A stretch of DNA of 64,000 bases from Bradyrhizobium sp. CER78 (GTDB taxonomy: Bacteria > Pseudomonadota > Alphaproteobacteria > Rhizobiales > Xanthobacteraceae): NCBI RefSeq assembly GCF_029846235.1, contig NZ_JARVWP010000017.1, forward strand, positions 1 through 64,000. The letters are read 5' to 3'. Positions within the stretch are counted from its first letter, which is position 1. Every line of letters begins with the position of its first letter. Position numbers and translations under genes: made by a program. The notes under the pieces were generated by a model. The model saw only the letters and a list, made by a program, of their open reading frames with translations, did no database searches and had not been told where the DNA came from. This document shows, piece after piece, positions 52,270 to 61,672 of the stretch.

Positions 52270-54261
52270 ATGACCTGCGTCCGCCTGTTTCGGGCCCGGA
52301 TCGCCGCCGGCGCAGCGCTCGGCGCTGCAGCCTTGGGCACGCCCGCGGCCGCGGCCGACATGGCCGTCAAGTCACCGGCCGTGAACACGGCGGTTTACAA
52401 CTGGACCGGCTTTTACGTCGGCGGCCATGTCGGCTATGGCGACGGCAGCCTCGGCCCCGATACCAATCCGCTTCCCCTTCAGGCGGTCTTCTTTCCGCAC
52501 AGTGTCACGGGCGGGGTCGGCGGCTTCCAGGTCGGATACAATCACCAGTTCGCCAACCGCTTCGTGCTCGGCGTCGAGACCGATGCGACGTTCGTGAGCC
52601 CGGTCGATCTGCCGCGGCGCACGCTCGGCCCCTTCAACGCCTCGATCGACTATGTCGGCACCGTGCGCGGCCGCGCCGGTTACAGCTTTGGCACCTGGAT
52701 GCCCTATGTCACCGGCGGCTTCGCGTGGGGACACACCCAGGTCAGGGTCAATGACGATTCGGGCAGTGTCGTCTCCGAACCTGGGCAGTACCAGACCGGA
52801 TGGACCGCCGGCGTCGGCGCCGAGTTCGCGCTGAGCGGCAATTGGACCGCCAAGATCGAATATGAGTATGTCGACCTCTCGCGCCGCACGCTTGGGCTCA
52901 ATGATTTCGGCATGCCCGGCGTCACCATGGACCCGCGCCTGCATCTGCTGAAGTTCGGCCTGAACTACCAGCTCGGCGACTCGCCGTGGTCGGCGACGCC
53001 GACCCAGCCGCGGTTGCCGGAATCCGACAATTGGTCGATCCACGGGCAGACGACGTTGATCGGACAGGGCTACCCTGCGATTCGTTCAGCCTATAGCGGC
53101 ACCAACAGCCTTCCGGCAGGAGGACAGGCGCAGCAGACTTGGACCACGACCGCCTTTCTCGGCGTCAAGCTGTGGGAAGGTGGCGAGCTCTACTTCAACC
53201 CGGAGACCGCGCAGGGCTTCGGCCTCAACGGCACGCTCGGCATTGCCGGCTTCCCGAACGGTGAAGCCCAGAAGGCCGGCGCCGAATATCCGAGGATCCG
53301 GCCGCAGCGCTACTACATCAAGCAGACGTTCGGCTTCGGCGGCGAACAGGAAGATGTCCCCGACGGCCCGAACCAGATCGCGGGCAAGCGCGACATCGAT
53401 CGCCTGACGCTGATCGTCGGCCGCTTCGCGATCGGCGATTTCTTCGACGGCAACTCCTACGCCAAGGACCCGCGCGCCGACTTCATGAACTGGGCGATGT
53501 GGGCGTCGGCTGCCTACGACTTCCCGGCGGATCTGCCCGGCTATACCCGTGGCGCCGTGGCCGAGCTCAACCGCAAGGATTGGGCGGTACGCGCCGGGCT
53601 GTTCCAGGTGCCGGATGCGCCGAACAGCGACGTCCTGACCTTCAAGACCGGCGGTGCTGTGGTGGAATTCGAAGGCCGCTACTCGGTCTTCGATCAGCCC
53701 GGAAAACTCCGCGTCGGCGTGTTCGGCAATCGCGGCTTCACCGGCAATTACAGCCAGGCGCTCGGCATGGTCGCCGCCGACCCGACGCTCGACATCAACG
53801 CCGTGATGGCGGGCATCCGCAAGGACAATTTGAAATACGGCTTCTACCTCAACGCCGAGCAGCAGATCGTGACCGATGTCGGCGTGTTCGGTCGCCTGAG
53901 CTGGAACGACGGCCAGAACGAGATCCTGTCGTTCACCGACGTCGACCGCAGCCTGTCGGGCGGCGTATCCATCAAGGGCAGCCGATGGGGGCGGCCGGAC
54001 GACACGATCGGCATCGGCGGTGCGATCAACGGGCTCTCCGCCTCGCATCGCGACTTCCTCGCCGCCGGCGGTACCGGCCTGTTGATCGGCGACGGCGCGC
54101 TCAACTACCGCAACGAAGGCATCTTCGAGAGCTACTACGCCTATTCGGTCAACAAGCACTTCACGATGACCGCGGACTATCAGTTCATCGCCAACCCCGC
54201 CTACAACGCCGACCGCGGCCCGGTGCACATCTTCTCCGGCCGTCTGCACGGGGAGTTCTAG
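52270..54261 (+). CDS. Two-part outer-membrane protein: Omp25/RopB-like barrel plus OprB-type porin
   Basis: A 663-residue exported protein. The ATG at 52270 starts a signal peptide (cleavage after AAAA, about residue 28). Residues about 35-240 match the small 8-strand barrel of Omp25/RopB type: NWTGFYVGGHVGYG, GGFQVGYNHQF, YGTVRGRAGYSFG-like segment, KIEYEYVDL and LLKFGLNYQ. Residues about 255-663 match OprB carbohydrate porins (SIHGQTTLIGQGYPAIRSAY, FLGVKLWEGGELYFNPE, DYQFIANPAYNADRGPVHIF). The two-barrel fusion is the unusual feature. It follows the Nramp-coupled gene but has its own leader. Confidence 0.88.
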   Translation: MTCVRLFRARIAAGAALGAAALGTPAAAADMAVKSPAVNTAVYNWTGFYVGGHVGYGDGSLGPDTNPLPLQAVFFPHSVTGGVGGFQVGYNHQFANRFVLGVETDATFVSPVDLPRRTLGPFNASIDYVGTVRGRAGYSFGTWMPYVTGGFAWGHTQVRVNDDSGSVVSEPGQYQTGWTAGVGAEFALSGNWTAKIEYEYVDLSRRTLGLNDFGMPGVTMDPRLHLLKFGLNYQLGDSPWSATPTQPRLPESDNWSIHGQTTLIGQGYPAIRSAYSGTNSLPAGGQAQQTWTTTAFLGVKLWEGGELYFNPETAQGFGLNGTLGIAGFPNGEAQKAGAEYPRIRPQRYYIKQTFGFGGEQEDVPDGPNQIAGKRDIDRLTLIVGRFAIGDFFDGNSYAKDPRADFMNWAMWASAAYDFPADLPGYTRGAVAELNRKDWAVRAGLFQVPDAPNSDVLTFKTGGAVVEFEGRYSVFDQPGKLRVGVFGNRGFTGNYSQALGMVAADPTLDINAVMAGIRKDNLKYGFYLNAEQQIVTDVGVFGRLSWNDGQNEILSFTDVDRSLSGGVSIKGSRWGRPDDTIGIGGAINGLSASHRDFLAAGGTGLLIGDGALNYRNEGIFESYYAYSVNKHFTMTADYQFIANPAYNADRGPVHIFSGRLHGEF

Positions 54262-54278
54262 GGCTGCTACCTCTAACC

Positions 54279-54304
54279 GTCGTCCCGGCTTGCGCCGGGA
54301 TGAC
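54279..54304. terminator. Hairpin after the porin gene
   Basis: GTCGTCCCGGC-ttgc-GCCGGGATGAC forms an 11-bp stem with one mismatch 17 nt after the porin stop. It is also a dispersed palindrome of the type near 58900. Probable transcription end. Confidence 0.6.
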
Positions 54305-54461
54305 AGCGAGTTTGCCGCGCCGGTCTTCGCAATGATGTTTTGAATTGGTTCGAGCGACAAAACGCCCTCTCCCCACTCAGATATATGTAGACCCCCCGGG
54401 CTTGCCGCAAGCCTGGGGTCATCCCGTAGAACGCGCGCCCAATCGAACAAAGGAGTGCGGG

Positions 54462-55925
54462 ATGCGGGAACATGCAGTGGTGATTGCCGGAGGAGGTCCG
54501 ACCGGGCTGATGGTGGCGGGCGAGCTGGCGCTGGCTGGCATCGATGTCGCTGTCGTCGAGCGGCGCGCGAGAGCGGACCTGATCGGCTCGCGGGCGGGCG
54601 GCCTGCATGCGCGCACCATCGAGGTGCTCGATCAGCGCGGCATCGGCGATCGATTCGTCTCGCGGGGGACGCGCCATCCCGCGGTGCTGTTCCACTCGCA
54701 TCTGGTTCCGCTTGATATCACCGACTTTCCGACCCGGCGCAATTTCACGCTCGGGCTGTTCCAGACCCATATCGAGCGCATTCTCGGCGAGTGGGTGAGC
54801 GAGCTCGCGGTGCCGATCTATCGCGAGCGCGAGGTGACCGGCTTTGCGCAGGACGACACCGGCGTCGATGTCGAACTGGCGGACGGCCGGCTCCGGGCGC
54901 AGTATCTCATCGGCTGCGACGGCGGCCGGAGCGTCGTGCGCAAGGCGGCCGGCATCGAATTCGCCGGATGGGATCCGACCAGGAGCTGGCTGATCGCCGA
55001 AGCCGAGATGTCCAGCGAACCGCAATGGGGCTTTCGCCAGGACGACACCGGCACCTATGCGATCGGCAAGGTGGAGGACAGCGGCCGGGTGCGGGTCGTG
55101 CTGACCGAACGGCAGCTCGGCACCGAAAGAGAGCCGACCTTGCGCGACGTCAGCGAGGCGCTGGCCGTCGCGTACGGCACCGATTTCGGCATCCACAATC
55201 CGGTCTGGATCTCGCGCTTCACCGACATGACAAGGCAGGCCGTGACCTACCGCAAGCAGCGCGTGCTGCTGGCCGGCGATGCCGCCCATGTGCATCCGCC
55301 GATGGGCGGACAGGGCCTCAATATCGGCGTGCAGGATGCGGTGAATCTGGGCTGGAAGCTCGCCCAGGTGGTCAAGCTGACATCGCCGGACAGCCTGCTC
55401 GACAGCTATCAGGCCGAACGGCATCCGGTCGCGGCCCGCGTGCTGCGCAACACCATGGCGCACGTCGCGCTCAGCCGCACCGATGCGCGCAGCAAGGCGC
55501 TGAACGAGATCGTCTCCGACTTGCTGTGCATGGATGAGCCGCGCAAATGCTTCGCCGCCATGATGTCGGGCCTCGACGTCAGCTACGATCTCGGCGAAGG
55601 CCATCCGCTGCTCGGACGCCGCATGCCCGATCTCGACCTCGTCACCGCCGACGGCCCGCGCCGGGTCTTCGCGCTGTTGCATCAGGCGCGGCCCGTTCTG
55701 CTGAATTTCGGCGAGCCCGGCAGCATCGACATCGCGGGATGGACCGACCGGGTTCAGCTGGTCGACGCCGATTACGCCGGCGCGTGGGAGCTTCCGGCGA
55801 TGGGCACGGTTGCGGCGCCGACCGCGGTGCTGATCCGGCCCGACGGCTACGTGGCATGGGTCGGAGACGGCACCCGGACGGGGCTCACCGAAGCGCTGAC
55901 CAGATGGTTCGGCGCGCCGACGTAA
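54462..55925 (+). CDS. FAD-dependent aromatic monooxygenase (PheA/TfdB/Rox-like)
   Basis: A 487-residue flavin hydroxylase. FAD motif GGGPTG is at 10-15, the second FAD motif GDAAHVHPPMGGQGLNIGVQDA at about 272-293, and DG-type CDGGRSVVRKAAG near 155. A thioredoxin-like C-terminal region (from about 390) is present, as in phenol and rifampicin monooxygenases. The ATG follows AAAGGAG. It converges on the glutamate-synthase-like gene. Substrate unknown. Confidence 0.9.
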   Translation: MREHAVVIAGGGPTGLMVAGELALAGIDVAVVERRARADLIGSRAGGLHARTIEVLDQRGIGDRFVSRGTRHPAVLFHSHLVPLDITDFPTRRNFTLGLFQTHIERILGEWVSELAVPIYREREVTGFAQDDTGVDVELADGRLRAQYLIGCDGGRSVVRKAAGIEFAGWDPTRSWLIAEAEMSSEPQWGFRQDDTGTYAIGKVEDSGRVRVVLTERQLGTEREPTLRDVSEALAVAYGTDFGIHNPVWISRFTDMTRQAVTYRKQRVLLAGDAAHVHPPMGGQGLNIGVQDAVNLGWKLAQVVKLTSPDSLLDSYQAERHPVAARVLRNTMAHVALSRTDARSKALNEIVSDLLCMDEPRKCFAAMMSGLDVSYDLGEGHPLLGRRMPDLDLVTADGPRRVFALLHQARPVLLNFGEPGSIDIAGWTDRVQLVDADYAGAWELPAMGTVAAPTAVLIRPDGYVAWVGDGTRTGLTEALTRWFGAPT

Positions 55926-55935
55926 GTGGGACGCC

Positions 55936-57561
55936 CTACCCCGCCGGCTGGAACGAGTCCGCGCGCGCCATCGCCCAGGCGTCGCGGAAGCGGCGATCCT
56001 GGGTGCCTTCGAGCAGCTCGCCGGGGCGCAGCGTCGGATAGAGTTCGGCAAACGTGCTGACCTCGGTAGTCGAGCTCCGCTGCGAGAAGTGGATCGGGCG
56101 CAGCTCCTTGGTGTGCTCGAGGCCGGCGGCGGCGAGCAGCTCGGTCAGCGCGTGCAAGGTCGAGTGATGGTAGTTGTACACGCGCTCGATCTTGTCCGGC
56201 ACATAGAGCGCGCGGTTGCGGATCGGGTCCTGCGAGGTGACGCCGGTCGGGCAGCGATCGGTGTGGCAGCTCAGCGACTGGATGCAGCCGAGCGCGAACA
56301 TGAAGCCGCGCGCCGAATTGCACCAGTCGGCCCCGATCGCCATCGCGCGCGCCATGTCGAAGGCGGTGGCGATCTTGCCGGACGCGCCGATCTTGATGCG
56401 ATCGCGCGCGCCGATCCCGATCAGCGCGTTGTGGACGAAGTTGACGCCCTCGCGCATCGGCATGCCCAAATGGTCCATGAACTCGAGCGGCGCGGCGCCG
56501 GTGCCGCCCTCATTGCCGTCGACCACAATGAAGTCGGGATAGAGCCCGCTCTCCTTCATCGCCTTGCAGATCGCCAGGAACTCCCAGGGATGGCCGATGC
56601 ACATCTTGAAGCCGGCCGGCTTGCCGCCGGACAGCTTGCGCATCTGGGCGACGAATTCCATCATCTGGATCGGCGTCGAGAACGCCTTGTGATAGGCGGG
56701 AGAGATGCAGTCCTCGCCCATCGGCACGCCGCGGATCTTGGATATCTCCTCGGAGACCTTCGCGGCCGGCAGCACGCCGCCATGGCCGGGCTTGGCGCCC
56801 TGGCTGATCTTGAGCTCGACCATCTTGATCTGGTCGTCGCCCGCGACGCTTGCAAAGAGGTCCGGATTGAAGGTGCCGTCACGGTTGCGGCAGCCGAAAT
56901 AGCCGGAGCCGACCTCCCAGATGATGTCGCCGCCCATCTCGCGGTGATAGGGGCTGACGCCGCCCTCGCCGGTGTCGTGGGCGAAGCCGCCCTTCTTGGC
57001 GCCGGCATTCAGCGCCCGCACCGCGTTCGGGCTGAGCGCGCCGAAGCTCATCGCCGAGATGTTGAACACCGAGGCCGAATACGGCTTGGTGCAATCGGGC
57101 CCGCCGATGGTGATGCGGAATTTCTCATCGGCACGCGGCTTCGGCGCCACCGAATGGTGCATCCACTCGTAGCCCTCGCGGTAGACATCCTCCTGAGTGC
57201 CGAACGGCCGCTTGTCGAGCACCATCTTGGCGCGCTGATAGACCACCGCGCGGGTGTCGCGCGAGAACGGCATGCCGTCCTTCTCGCTCTCGAAGAAATA
57301 CTGCCGCATCTCCGGGCGGATTTCCTCGAGCAGGAAGCGGACATGCGCCGAGATCGGGTAGTTGCGCAGCACCGCGTGGTTCTTCTGGGTAAAGTCGCGG
57401 ATGCCGAGCAGTGTCAGCGCTCCGAAGATGACCAGCGGGATCAGGATGATCTTGAAGACCTTGTGGTCGAAAATTCCAACCACCAGCAGGAGCACGGTGA
57501 CGACGGCGCAGATCGTCAGCACGATGAAGCGCGGCGAGAACGGAAGCAGCAGCGTGTCCAT
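55936..57561 (-). CDS. FMN-binding glutamate synthase-family protein
   Basis: A 541-residue protein with two or three N-terminal hydrophobic helices (residues about 8-50: FIVLTICAVVTVLLLVVGIF) and a GltB-like FMN barrel. Seen: NISAMSFGALSPNAVRALN, GAKKGGFAHDTGEGGVSPYH, ISQGAKPGHGGVLPA and DGNEGGTGAAPLEF. The Cys-containing segment ALGCIQSLSCHTDRCPTGV suggests the 3Fe-4S ligands. It lacks the glutaminase domain, so it is a membrane-attached relative rather than a complete glutamate synthase. The ATG follows GGAGGATTCC. Confidence 0.9.
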   Translation of the reverse strand: MDTLLLPFSPRFIVLTICAVVTVLLLVVGIFDHKVFKIILIPLVIFGALTLLGIRDFTQKNHAVLRNYPISAHVRFLLEEIRPEMRQYFFESEKDGMPFSRDTRAVVYQRAKMVLDKRPFGTQEDVYREGYEWMHHSVAPKPRADEKFRITIGGPDCTKPYSASVFNISAMSFGALSPNAVRALNAGAKKGGFAHDTGEGGVSPYHREMGGDIIWEVGSGYFGCRNRDGTFNPDLFASVAGDDQIKMVELKISQGAKPGHGGVLPAAKVSEEISKIRGVPMGEDCISPAYHKAFSTPIQMMEFVAQMRKLSGGKPAGFKMCIGHPWEFLAICKAMKESGLYPDFIVVDGNEGGTGAAPLEFMDHLGMPMREGVNFVHNALIGIGARDRIKIGASGKIATAFDMARAMAIGADWCNSARGFMFALGCIQSLSCHTDRCPTGVTSQDPIRNRALYVPDKIERVYNYHHSTLHALTELLAAAGLEHTKELRPIHFSQRSSTTEVSTFAELYPTLRPGELLEGTQDRRFRDAWAMARADSFQPAG

Positions 57562-57934
57562 GGAATCCTCCGGTCTGCCTGGAATACCCTGTCGGCGGGT
57601 GAGCCTAATCCAACTCGCGGAACAAGTGCACTACGGTTATACGGCCGAGCAGTCACAGATGTGACAACCGCCCGGATGGGCGGGTGCGGGTGCCGCGGTC
57701 TCGCCGCTGCAGTGCAACGAAGGTGCGCGACGGTCCCTTGTTGCTCCCTCGCCCGGCTCGTGCGGGGTCGAGACGGGCGCAACTCGCTCTTGGAGGGTTG
57801 AGGTGAGGGGCCGCTTCCACACAGACGGTGGCAGTTGCGTTCGCGGAGAGTCCCCCTCACCCGGATCGCATTCCGCTACGCTACATGCGTTCCGACCTCT
57901 CCCCGCAAGCGGGGCGAGATAAGAGGCAGACCCC
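57562..57934. repeat. Gene-free stretch with dispersed repeat modules
   Basis: No supported gene in 373 nt. It contains the hairpin CCGCCC-GGAT-GGGCGG at 57668-57683 and, from about 57797 to 57921, modules GGTGAGGGG, CCCTCACCCGGATCGC and CCTCTCCCCGC-AAGC-GGGG shared with the elements at 45388 and 62521. Confidence 0.65.
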
Positions 57935-58804
57935 TCAATGGTCGTGCGGCTGCAATTCGTGCGGGATGTGCCCCGGTCTCAGGCCATCGCTGGCAAGCCA
58001 CGCATTGGTGGTGTCGAGGGCGCGTGCGATATGGTCGGCGGTTCGGGAAAAATCGTAGGGCGAGCCGACCAGGGGGCAGAGCGGCGGCACGACGAAATAC
58101 TCGACATCTGAGCCGATATTCTCGAGCTCGTTGACGAGCTGCCGCGCGATCAGGAGCGTCAGCGCATGCAGCGCATTGGCGAGTGCACCGACCGGCGGCT
58201 CCTGGTTGGCGCAGGCGTGTCCGGTCGGCAGCACGATCAGGCGTTTTGCTCCATGCTTCACGGCGACGCGGACCGGCGTGTTGCTGGAGATCGCACCGTC
58301 GGCGAGGAAACGATCGCGGTAGTGCACCGGCGTGAACGCGCCGGGGATCGCGGTCGAGGCCACGATCGCCTCGGCGGCGGAGCCTTCCGACAGCACGACG
58401 CTGTCGCCGCTGATGATGTCGGTCGTGACGATATAGATCGGCATCCGCGCATCCTCGAGATTGCGGAACGGGATGTAGTCGTCGATCAGCTTGCGGACGC
58501 CGTCATGCGGGATCAGGAAGTCGCGCCGCCACAGGAAGCTCACCAGCGTCCGCCAGGTCACCGGAAACACGTCCTGCCGGTTCAGGCCGCGCCAGATCTC
58601 GGCCAGCCGCGCCACCCCCGAGACCGTCGGGTCGCCGGCATAGAACGCGCCGTTCAATGCGCCGACGCTGGAGCCGACCACCATGTCGGCGACGACGCCA
58701 TGCGCCGCAAGTGCCTGCAGCATGCCGACCTGGATCGCGCCAAAGCTACCGCCGCCGGCAAACACAAAGGCGGTCTTCGGTGCATCCAGATCGGTGATGG
58801 ACAA
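57935..58804 (-). CDS. Patatin-like phospholipase
   Basis: A 289-residue lipid acyl hydrolase. Oxyanion loop GGGSFG is at 17-22, nucleophile Ser46 in GSSVG, and the Asp of the catalytic dyad in FLADGAISS near 186. No ATG or GTG is well placed in this frame; a TTG at 58804 preceded by GGGAG gives a normal-length protein, so I use it. Isolated between repeat regions. Lipid substrate unknown. Confidence 0.86.
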   Translation of the reverse strand: MSITDLDAPKTAFVFAGGGSFGAIQVGMLQALAAHGVVADMVVGSSVGALNGAFYAGDPTVSGVARLAEIWRGLNRQDVFPVTWRTLVSFLWRRDFLIPHDGVRKLIDDYIPFRNLEDARMPIYIVTTDIISGDSVVLSEGSAAEAIVASTAIPGAFTPVHYRDRFLADGAISSNTPVRVAVKHGAKRLIVLPTGHACANQEPPVGALANALHALTLLIARQLVNELENIGSDVEYFVVPPLCPLVGSPYDFSRTADHIARALDTTNAWLASDGLRPGHIPHELQPHDH

Positions 58805-58899
58805 GCTGCGGCTCCCAGGGTCGCCGCGTTCGGAAAGGGCTGCGCGGCGTTGGGGTGGGTTATAGCAGTGGGGGATTGGTGCGCACCACAAACACCATC

Positions 58900-59018
58900 G
58901 TCGTCCCGGCGCAGGCCGGGACCCATAACCACGAATGCAAAAAGCTGGAGCCGGTGGGGCCCCAGCCTTCGTCAAATGGACAATGGTGGTAATGGGTCCT
59001 GGCCTTCGCCAGGACGAC
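58900..59018. repeat. Pair of dispersed palindromes (GTCGTCCCGGC / CCAGGACGAC type)
   Basis: Inverted elements TCGTCCCGGCGCAGGCCGGGACCCATA and ATGGGTCCTGGCCTTCGCCAGGACGAC-type, about 60 nt apart, between the patatin and ferredoxin reductase genes. The outer arms (GTCGTCC/GGACGAC) are complementary. Not coding. Confidence 0.7.
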
Positions 59019-59037
59019 AATTTCAACGCGCGCCGTT

Positions 59038-59811
59038 TTACCGCTCGACGAACGCCTTCTCGATCACGAAGTGACCGGGGGTGTTGCCGCTGCCTTCCTT
59101 GAAGCCGCGGGTCTCGAACAGCTGCTTGAGCTCTTCCAGCATCGCCGGGCTGCCGCACATCATGATGCGGTCGGTCTCGATGTCGAGCGGGCCCTGATGC
59201 AGGTCGGTGAAGAGCTGGTTGGAGGTGATCAGGTCGGTGATGCGGCCGCGGTTGCGGAACGGCTCGCGCGTCACGGTCGGATAGTACGACAGCTTCTCCG
59301 ACAGCAGCGGCCCGAACAGCTCGTCGTCACGCAGCTTGGCGACCAGCTCCTCGCCGTAAGCGAGCTCGGAGACCTGGCGGCAGCCATGCACCAGCAGGAT
59401 CTGGTCGTAGCGATCATAGACCTCGGGGTCCTTGATCAGGCTCGCGAACGGCGCAAGGCCAGTGCCGGTCGACAGCAGCATCAGCCGCTTGCCGGGAATC
59501 AGGTTGTCGGTGATCAGCGTACCGGTCGCCTTGCGGCCGACCAGGATGGTGTCGCCCTCGCGGATCTTCTGCAGCTTGGAGGTGAGCGGGCCGTCCTGCA
59601 CCTTGATCGAGAAGAACTCGAGCTCTTCCTCGTGATTGGCGCTCGCCATCGAATAGGCGCGCAGCAGCGGCCGGCCGTCGACCTCGAGGCCGATCATGGC
59701 AAACTGCCCATTCTGGAAGCGGAAACCGGAATCGCGGGTCGCCCGGAAGCTGAAAAGCGTATCGGTCCAGTGCTGAACGGAAAGAACTTTCTCTCGATAG
59801 AACGCGCTCAT
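59038..59811 (-). CDS. fpr: Ferredoxin-NADP+ reductase
   Basis: A 257-residue flavoprotein that moves electrons between NADPH and ferredoxin or flavodoxin. FAD motif RAYSMAS is at 51-57, the NADP-binding segment LSTGTGLAPFASLI near 113-127, and MMCGSPAMLEEL near 222. The C-terminus (VIEKAFVER) is typical of the bacterial FPR type. The start is a clear ATG. Confidence 0.92.
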   Translation of the reverse strand: MSAFYREKVLSVQHWTDTLFSFRATRDSGFRFQNGQFAMIGLEVDGRPLLRAYSMASANHEEELEFFSIKVQDGPLTSKLQKIREGDTILVGRKATGTLITDNLIPGKRLMLLSTGTGLAPFASLIKDPEVYDRYDQILLVHGCRQVSELAYGEELVAKLRDDELFGPLLSEKLSYYPTVTREPFRNRGRITDLITSNQLFTDLHQGPLDIETDRIMMCGSPAMLEELKQLFETRGFKEGSGNTPGHFVIEKAFVER

Positions 59812-59862
59812 GTGTTTTCGTTTTCTCGACTGACCAGATTTAGAATGGTTTGATTCTATTGA

Positions 59863-59908
59863 CGCATGACCTGTTCGGAAAACCGGTGCCCACTTTTCCG
59901 GGTCATGC
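59863..59908. repeat. Intergenic palindrome GCATGACCTG...CGGGTCATGC
   Basis: A 46-bp imperfect palindrome with arms GCATGACCtg and GGGTCATGC and inner GGAAAACC/TTTTCC. It lies just upstream of the ferredoxin reductase gene. It is a short dispersed element type seen between rhizobial genes. The rest of the 349-nt spacer (59812-60160) holds nothing clear beyond presumed promoters. Confidence 0.7.
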
Positions 59909-60160
59909 TTAGACTGCTCACGACGGCGCAGAAGTGGCCGAAATCACTGAAGATCTCGCGTGTCCATTGCGCCAATGCATGAGATAGTCAAGATCAACTG
60001 GCGTGCAATTGCGATCTCAGAATGGCAGTCGTTCGATTTCGCGCAGAGGTTCAGCCACGACATCGTTAACACGCGGTGCTGCACGTAATTTACTTGCTGA
60101 GATCAGCACCGATCTGGCAATTAATTGCCACGAAAACCGCGGCGAAGGGAAAATGATCTC

Positions 60161-61096
60161 GTGGTCCTGATCAGCCAGCGAATCTTCCTGGAAACCATCA
60201 AAAAATATTGTCTGGCGCGCTCCATAGCGGTCGAGGTGCGGTCAGGCGGCTGGCTGGTCATCATGACCAGGGGCAGCGAGCAGCGGCTCGCGATCGGCTA
60301 CGACATCGGGCTGAACAGCGCGGTCGCGCATCAGGTCGCCAACGACAAATCGGCCTGCGCCGAAGTGCTGGCATCGGCTGGCGTATCAGCCATTCCGCAT
60401 ACGCTGTTTCTCGGCGGCAAGCTCAGCAAGCACATTCCGGGATCGGACTCGCTGGACGCGATGCAGCGTCTGCTCGACGCGCATCCGCAGGGGCTCGTCG
60501 TCAAACCCAATGAGGGGACATCCGGCGAGCTCGTCTTCCGCGTCACGACGCGCACGCAGTTGGAGACCGCAGTGGCGCGCGTCCTTGCCGCGCATCCGAG
60601 CCTTGCGATCTCGCCCTATGTCGCGATCGAGGACGAGGTGCGCGTGGTGCTGCTCGATGCACGCGCGCTGATCGTCTACGGCAAGACGCGCCCAATGGTG
60701 GTCGGCGACGGCATCCATTCACTCCGCGCGCTAGCGCAGGCGACCGCGACGGCGGAGCAGCTCAAGACCCTGACTGAGGATTTCGACGCCGCCGCGCTCG
60801 ACGCCATTCCGCCGGCCGGCGAACGACTGCTGCTCAACTGGCGGCACAACCTCGATGCCGGCGCCGAGCCGGTGCTGCTCACCGATGCCGCGACACGCGA
60901 CGCCTGCATTGCGCTCGCGACCATGGCCGCGCAAGCCGTCGGCATCCGCTTCGCCTCCGTCGACGTCGTCCGTGCCGATGGCGCGTGGAAGGTCCTCGAG
61001 GTGAATTCGGGTGTGAAGATGGAGGCACTGGGCCGCCGCCATCCAGCGCTGGTCGAGGCGGCGTATTCCGCCGCGCTGGACGCCGTGTTCGCGTAA
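60161..61096 (+). CDS. ATP-grasp ligase, cyanophycin synthetase/RimK-like
   Basis: A 311-residue ATP-grasp protein without an obvious N-terminal companion domain. Seen: HQVANDKSACAEVLASAGVS, GLVVKPNEGTSGELVFRV (ATP-binding Lys and Gly loop), PYVAIEDEVRVVLLDARAL, and the Mg-binding end SVDVVRADGAWKVLEVNSGV. These patterns fit the amino-acid ligase branch. Start uncertain: a GTG at 60161 is used; an in-frame TTG at 60125 would add 12 residues. It converges on the response-regulator gene. Substrate unknown. Confidence 0.82.
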   Translation: MVLISQRIFLETIKKYCLARSIAVEVRSGGWLVIMTRGSEQRLAIGYDIGLNSAVAHQVANDKSACAEVLASAGVSAIPHTLFLGGKLSKHIPGSDSLDAMQRLLDAHPQGLVVKPNEGTSGELVFRVTTRTQLETAVARVLAAHPSLAISPYVAIEDEVRVVLLDARALIVYGKTRPMVVGDGIHSLRALAQATATAEQLKTLTEDFDAAALDAIPPAGERLLLNWRHNLDAGAEPVLLTDAATRDACIALATMAAQAVGIRFASVDVVRADGAWKVLEVNSGVKMEALGRRHPALVEAAYSAALDAVFA

Positions 61097-61106
61097 GCGC
61101 CACGCG

Positions 61107-61463
61107 CTACAGCGCGAGCTCCCGCAGCAGCGCCGGTGGATAAACCGGCTTTGCAAAGAACTTGACGCCGTCAGGCAGAGCGCCGACCGAGGGCAGGCCT
61201 GAGATCACCATCACGCGCACGCCTGGATCGCAATCGAGGGCCAAACGTGCGAGCTCGATACCGCTCATTTTGCCCGTGAGCTTGACGTCGGTGACCACCA
61301 GCGACGGGTGACGCATCTTGATGGCCAGCGCTGCCGTCTCTGCGTCTTCGCATTGGATGACGTCGAAGTGACCTTCTTCCAGCAACAGCGCAATCATATC
61401 GCGCTGGATTGTATCGTCTTCGACCACAATTGCGGTCTGCCGAACTAGCCTCGCGTAACCCAT
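61107..61463 (-). CDS. Single-domain response regulator
   Basis: A 118-residue CheY-like receiver with no output domain. Acidic residues 15-17 (VVEDDT), phospho-acceptor Asp59 (VVTDVKL) and the conserved Lys near 107 (FFAKPVYPP) are present. The ATG at 61463 follows TTGGAGGTTGCC. No histidine kinase is nearby. It probably acts as a phosphorelay intermediate or by binding another protein. Confidence 0.92.
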   Translation of the reverse strand: MGYARLVRQTAIVVEDDTIQRDMIALLLEEGHFDVIQCEDAETAALAIKMRHPSLVVTDVKLTGKMSGIELARLALDCDPGVRVMVISGLPSVGALPDGVKFFAKPVYPPALLRELAL

Positions 61464-61672
61464 GGCAACCTCCAACGATCAACCACAGTCATCAACCAAA
61501 GTTAATGATCGAGAACGCTTATGGTTCTGGTTCCAGTCTCGATGACTGACTGTTCCACCGGATGTTTCGAAGTTCCGTCCGGAACAACTTTCTAGATGTC
61601 GGAGTCATTGACGTGCGGCGAGCCGAATCGCTCGGGCTCGAGGAAAGGAAGTCGTGCCAGGAGGCAAAACGC

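Noticed and set aside
53086..54450. 454-codon minus-strand frame opposite the porin
   Set aside because: Antisense of a clear porin sequence; no recognisable domain.
54273..56051. 592-codon minus-strand frame opposite the FAD monooxygenase
   Set aside because: Runs through a dispersed palindrome and the antisense of FAD-binding motifs.
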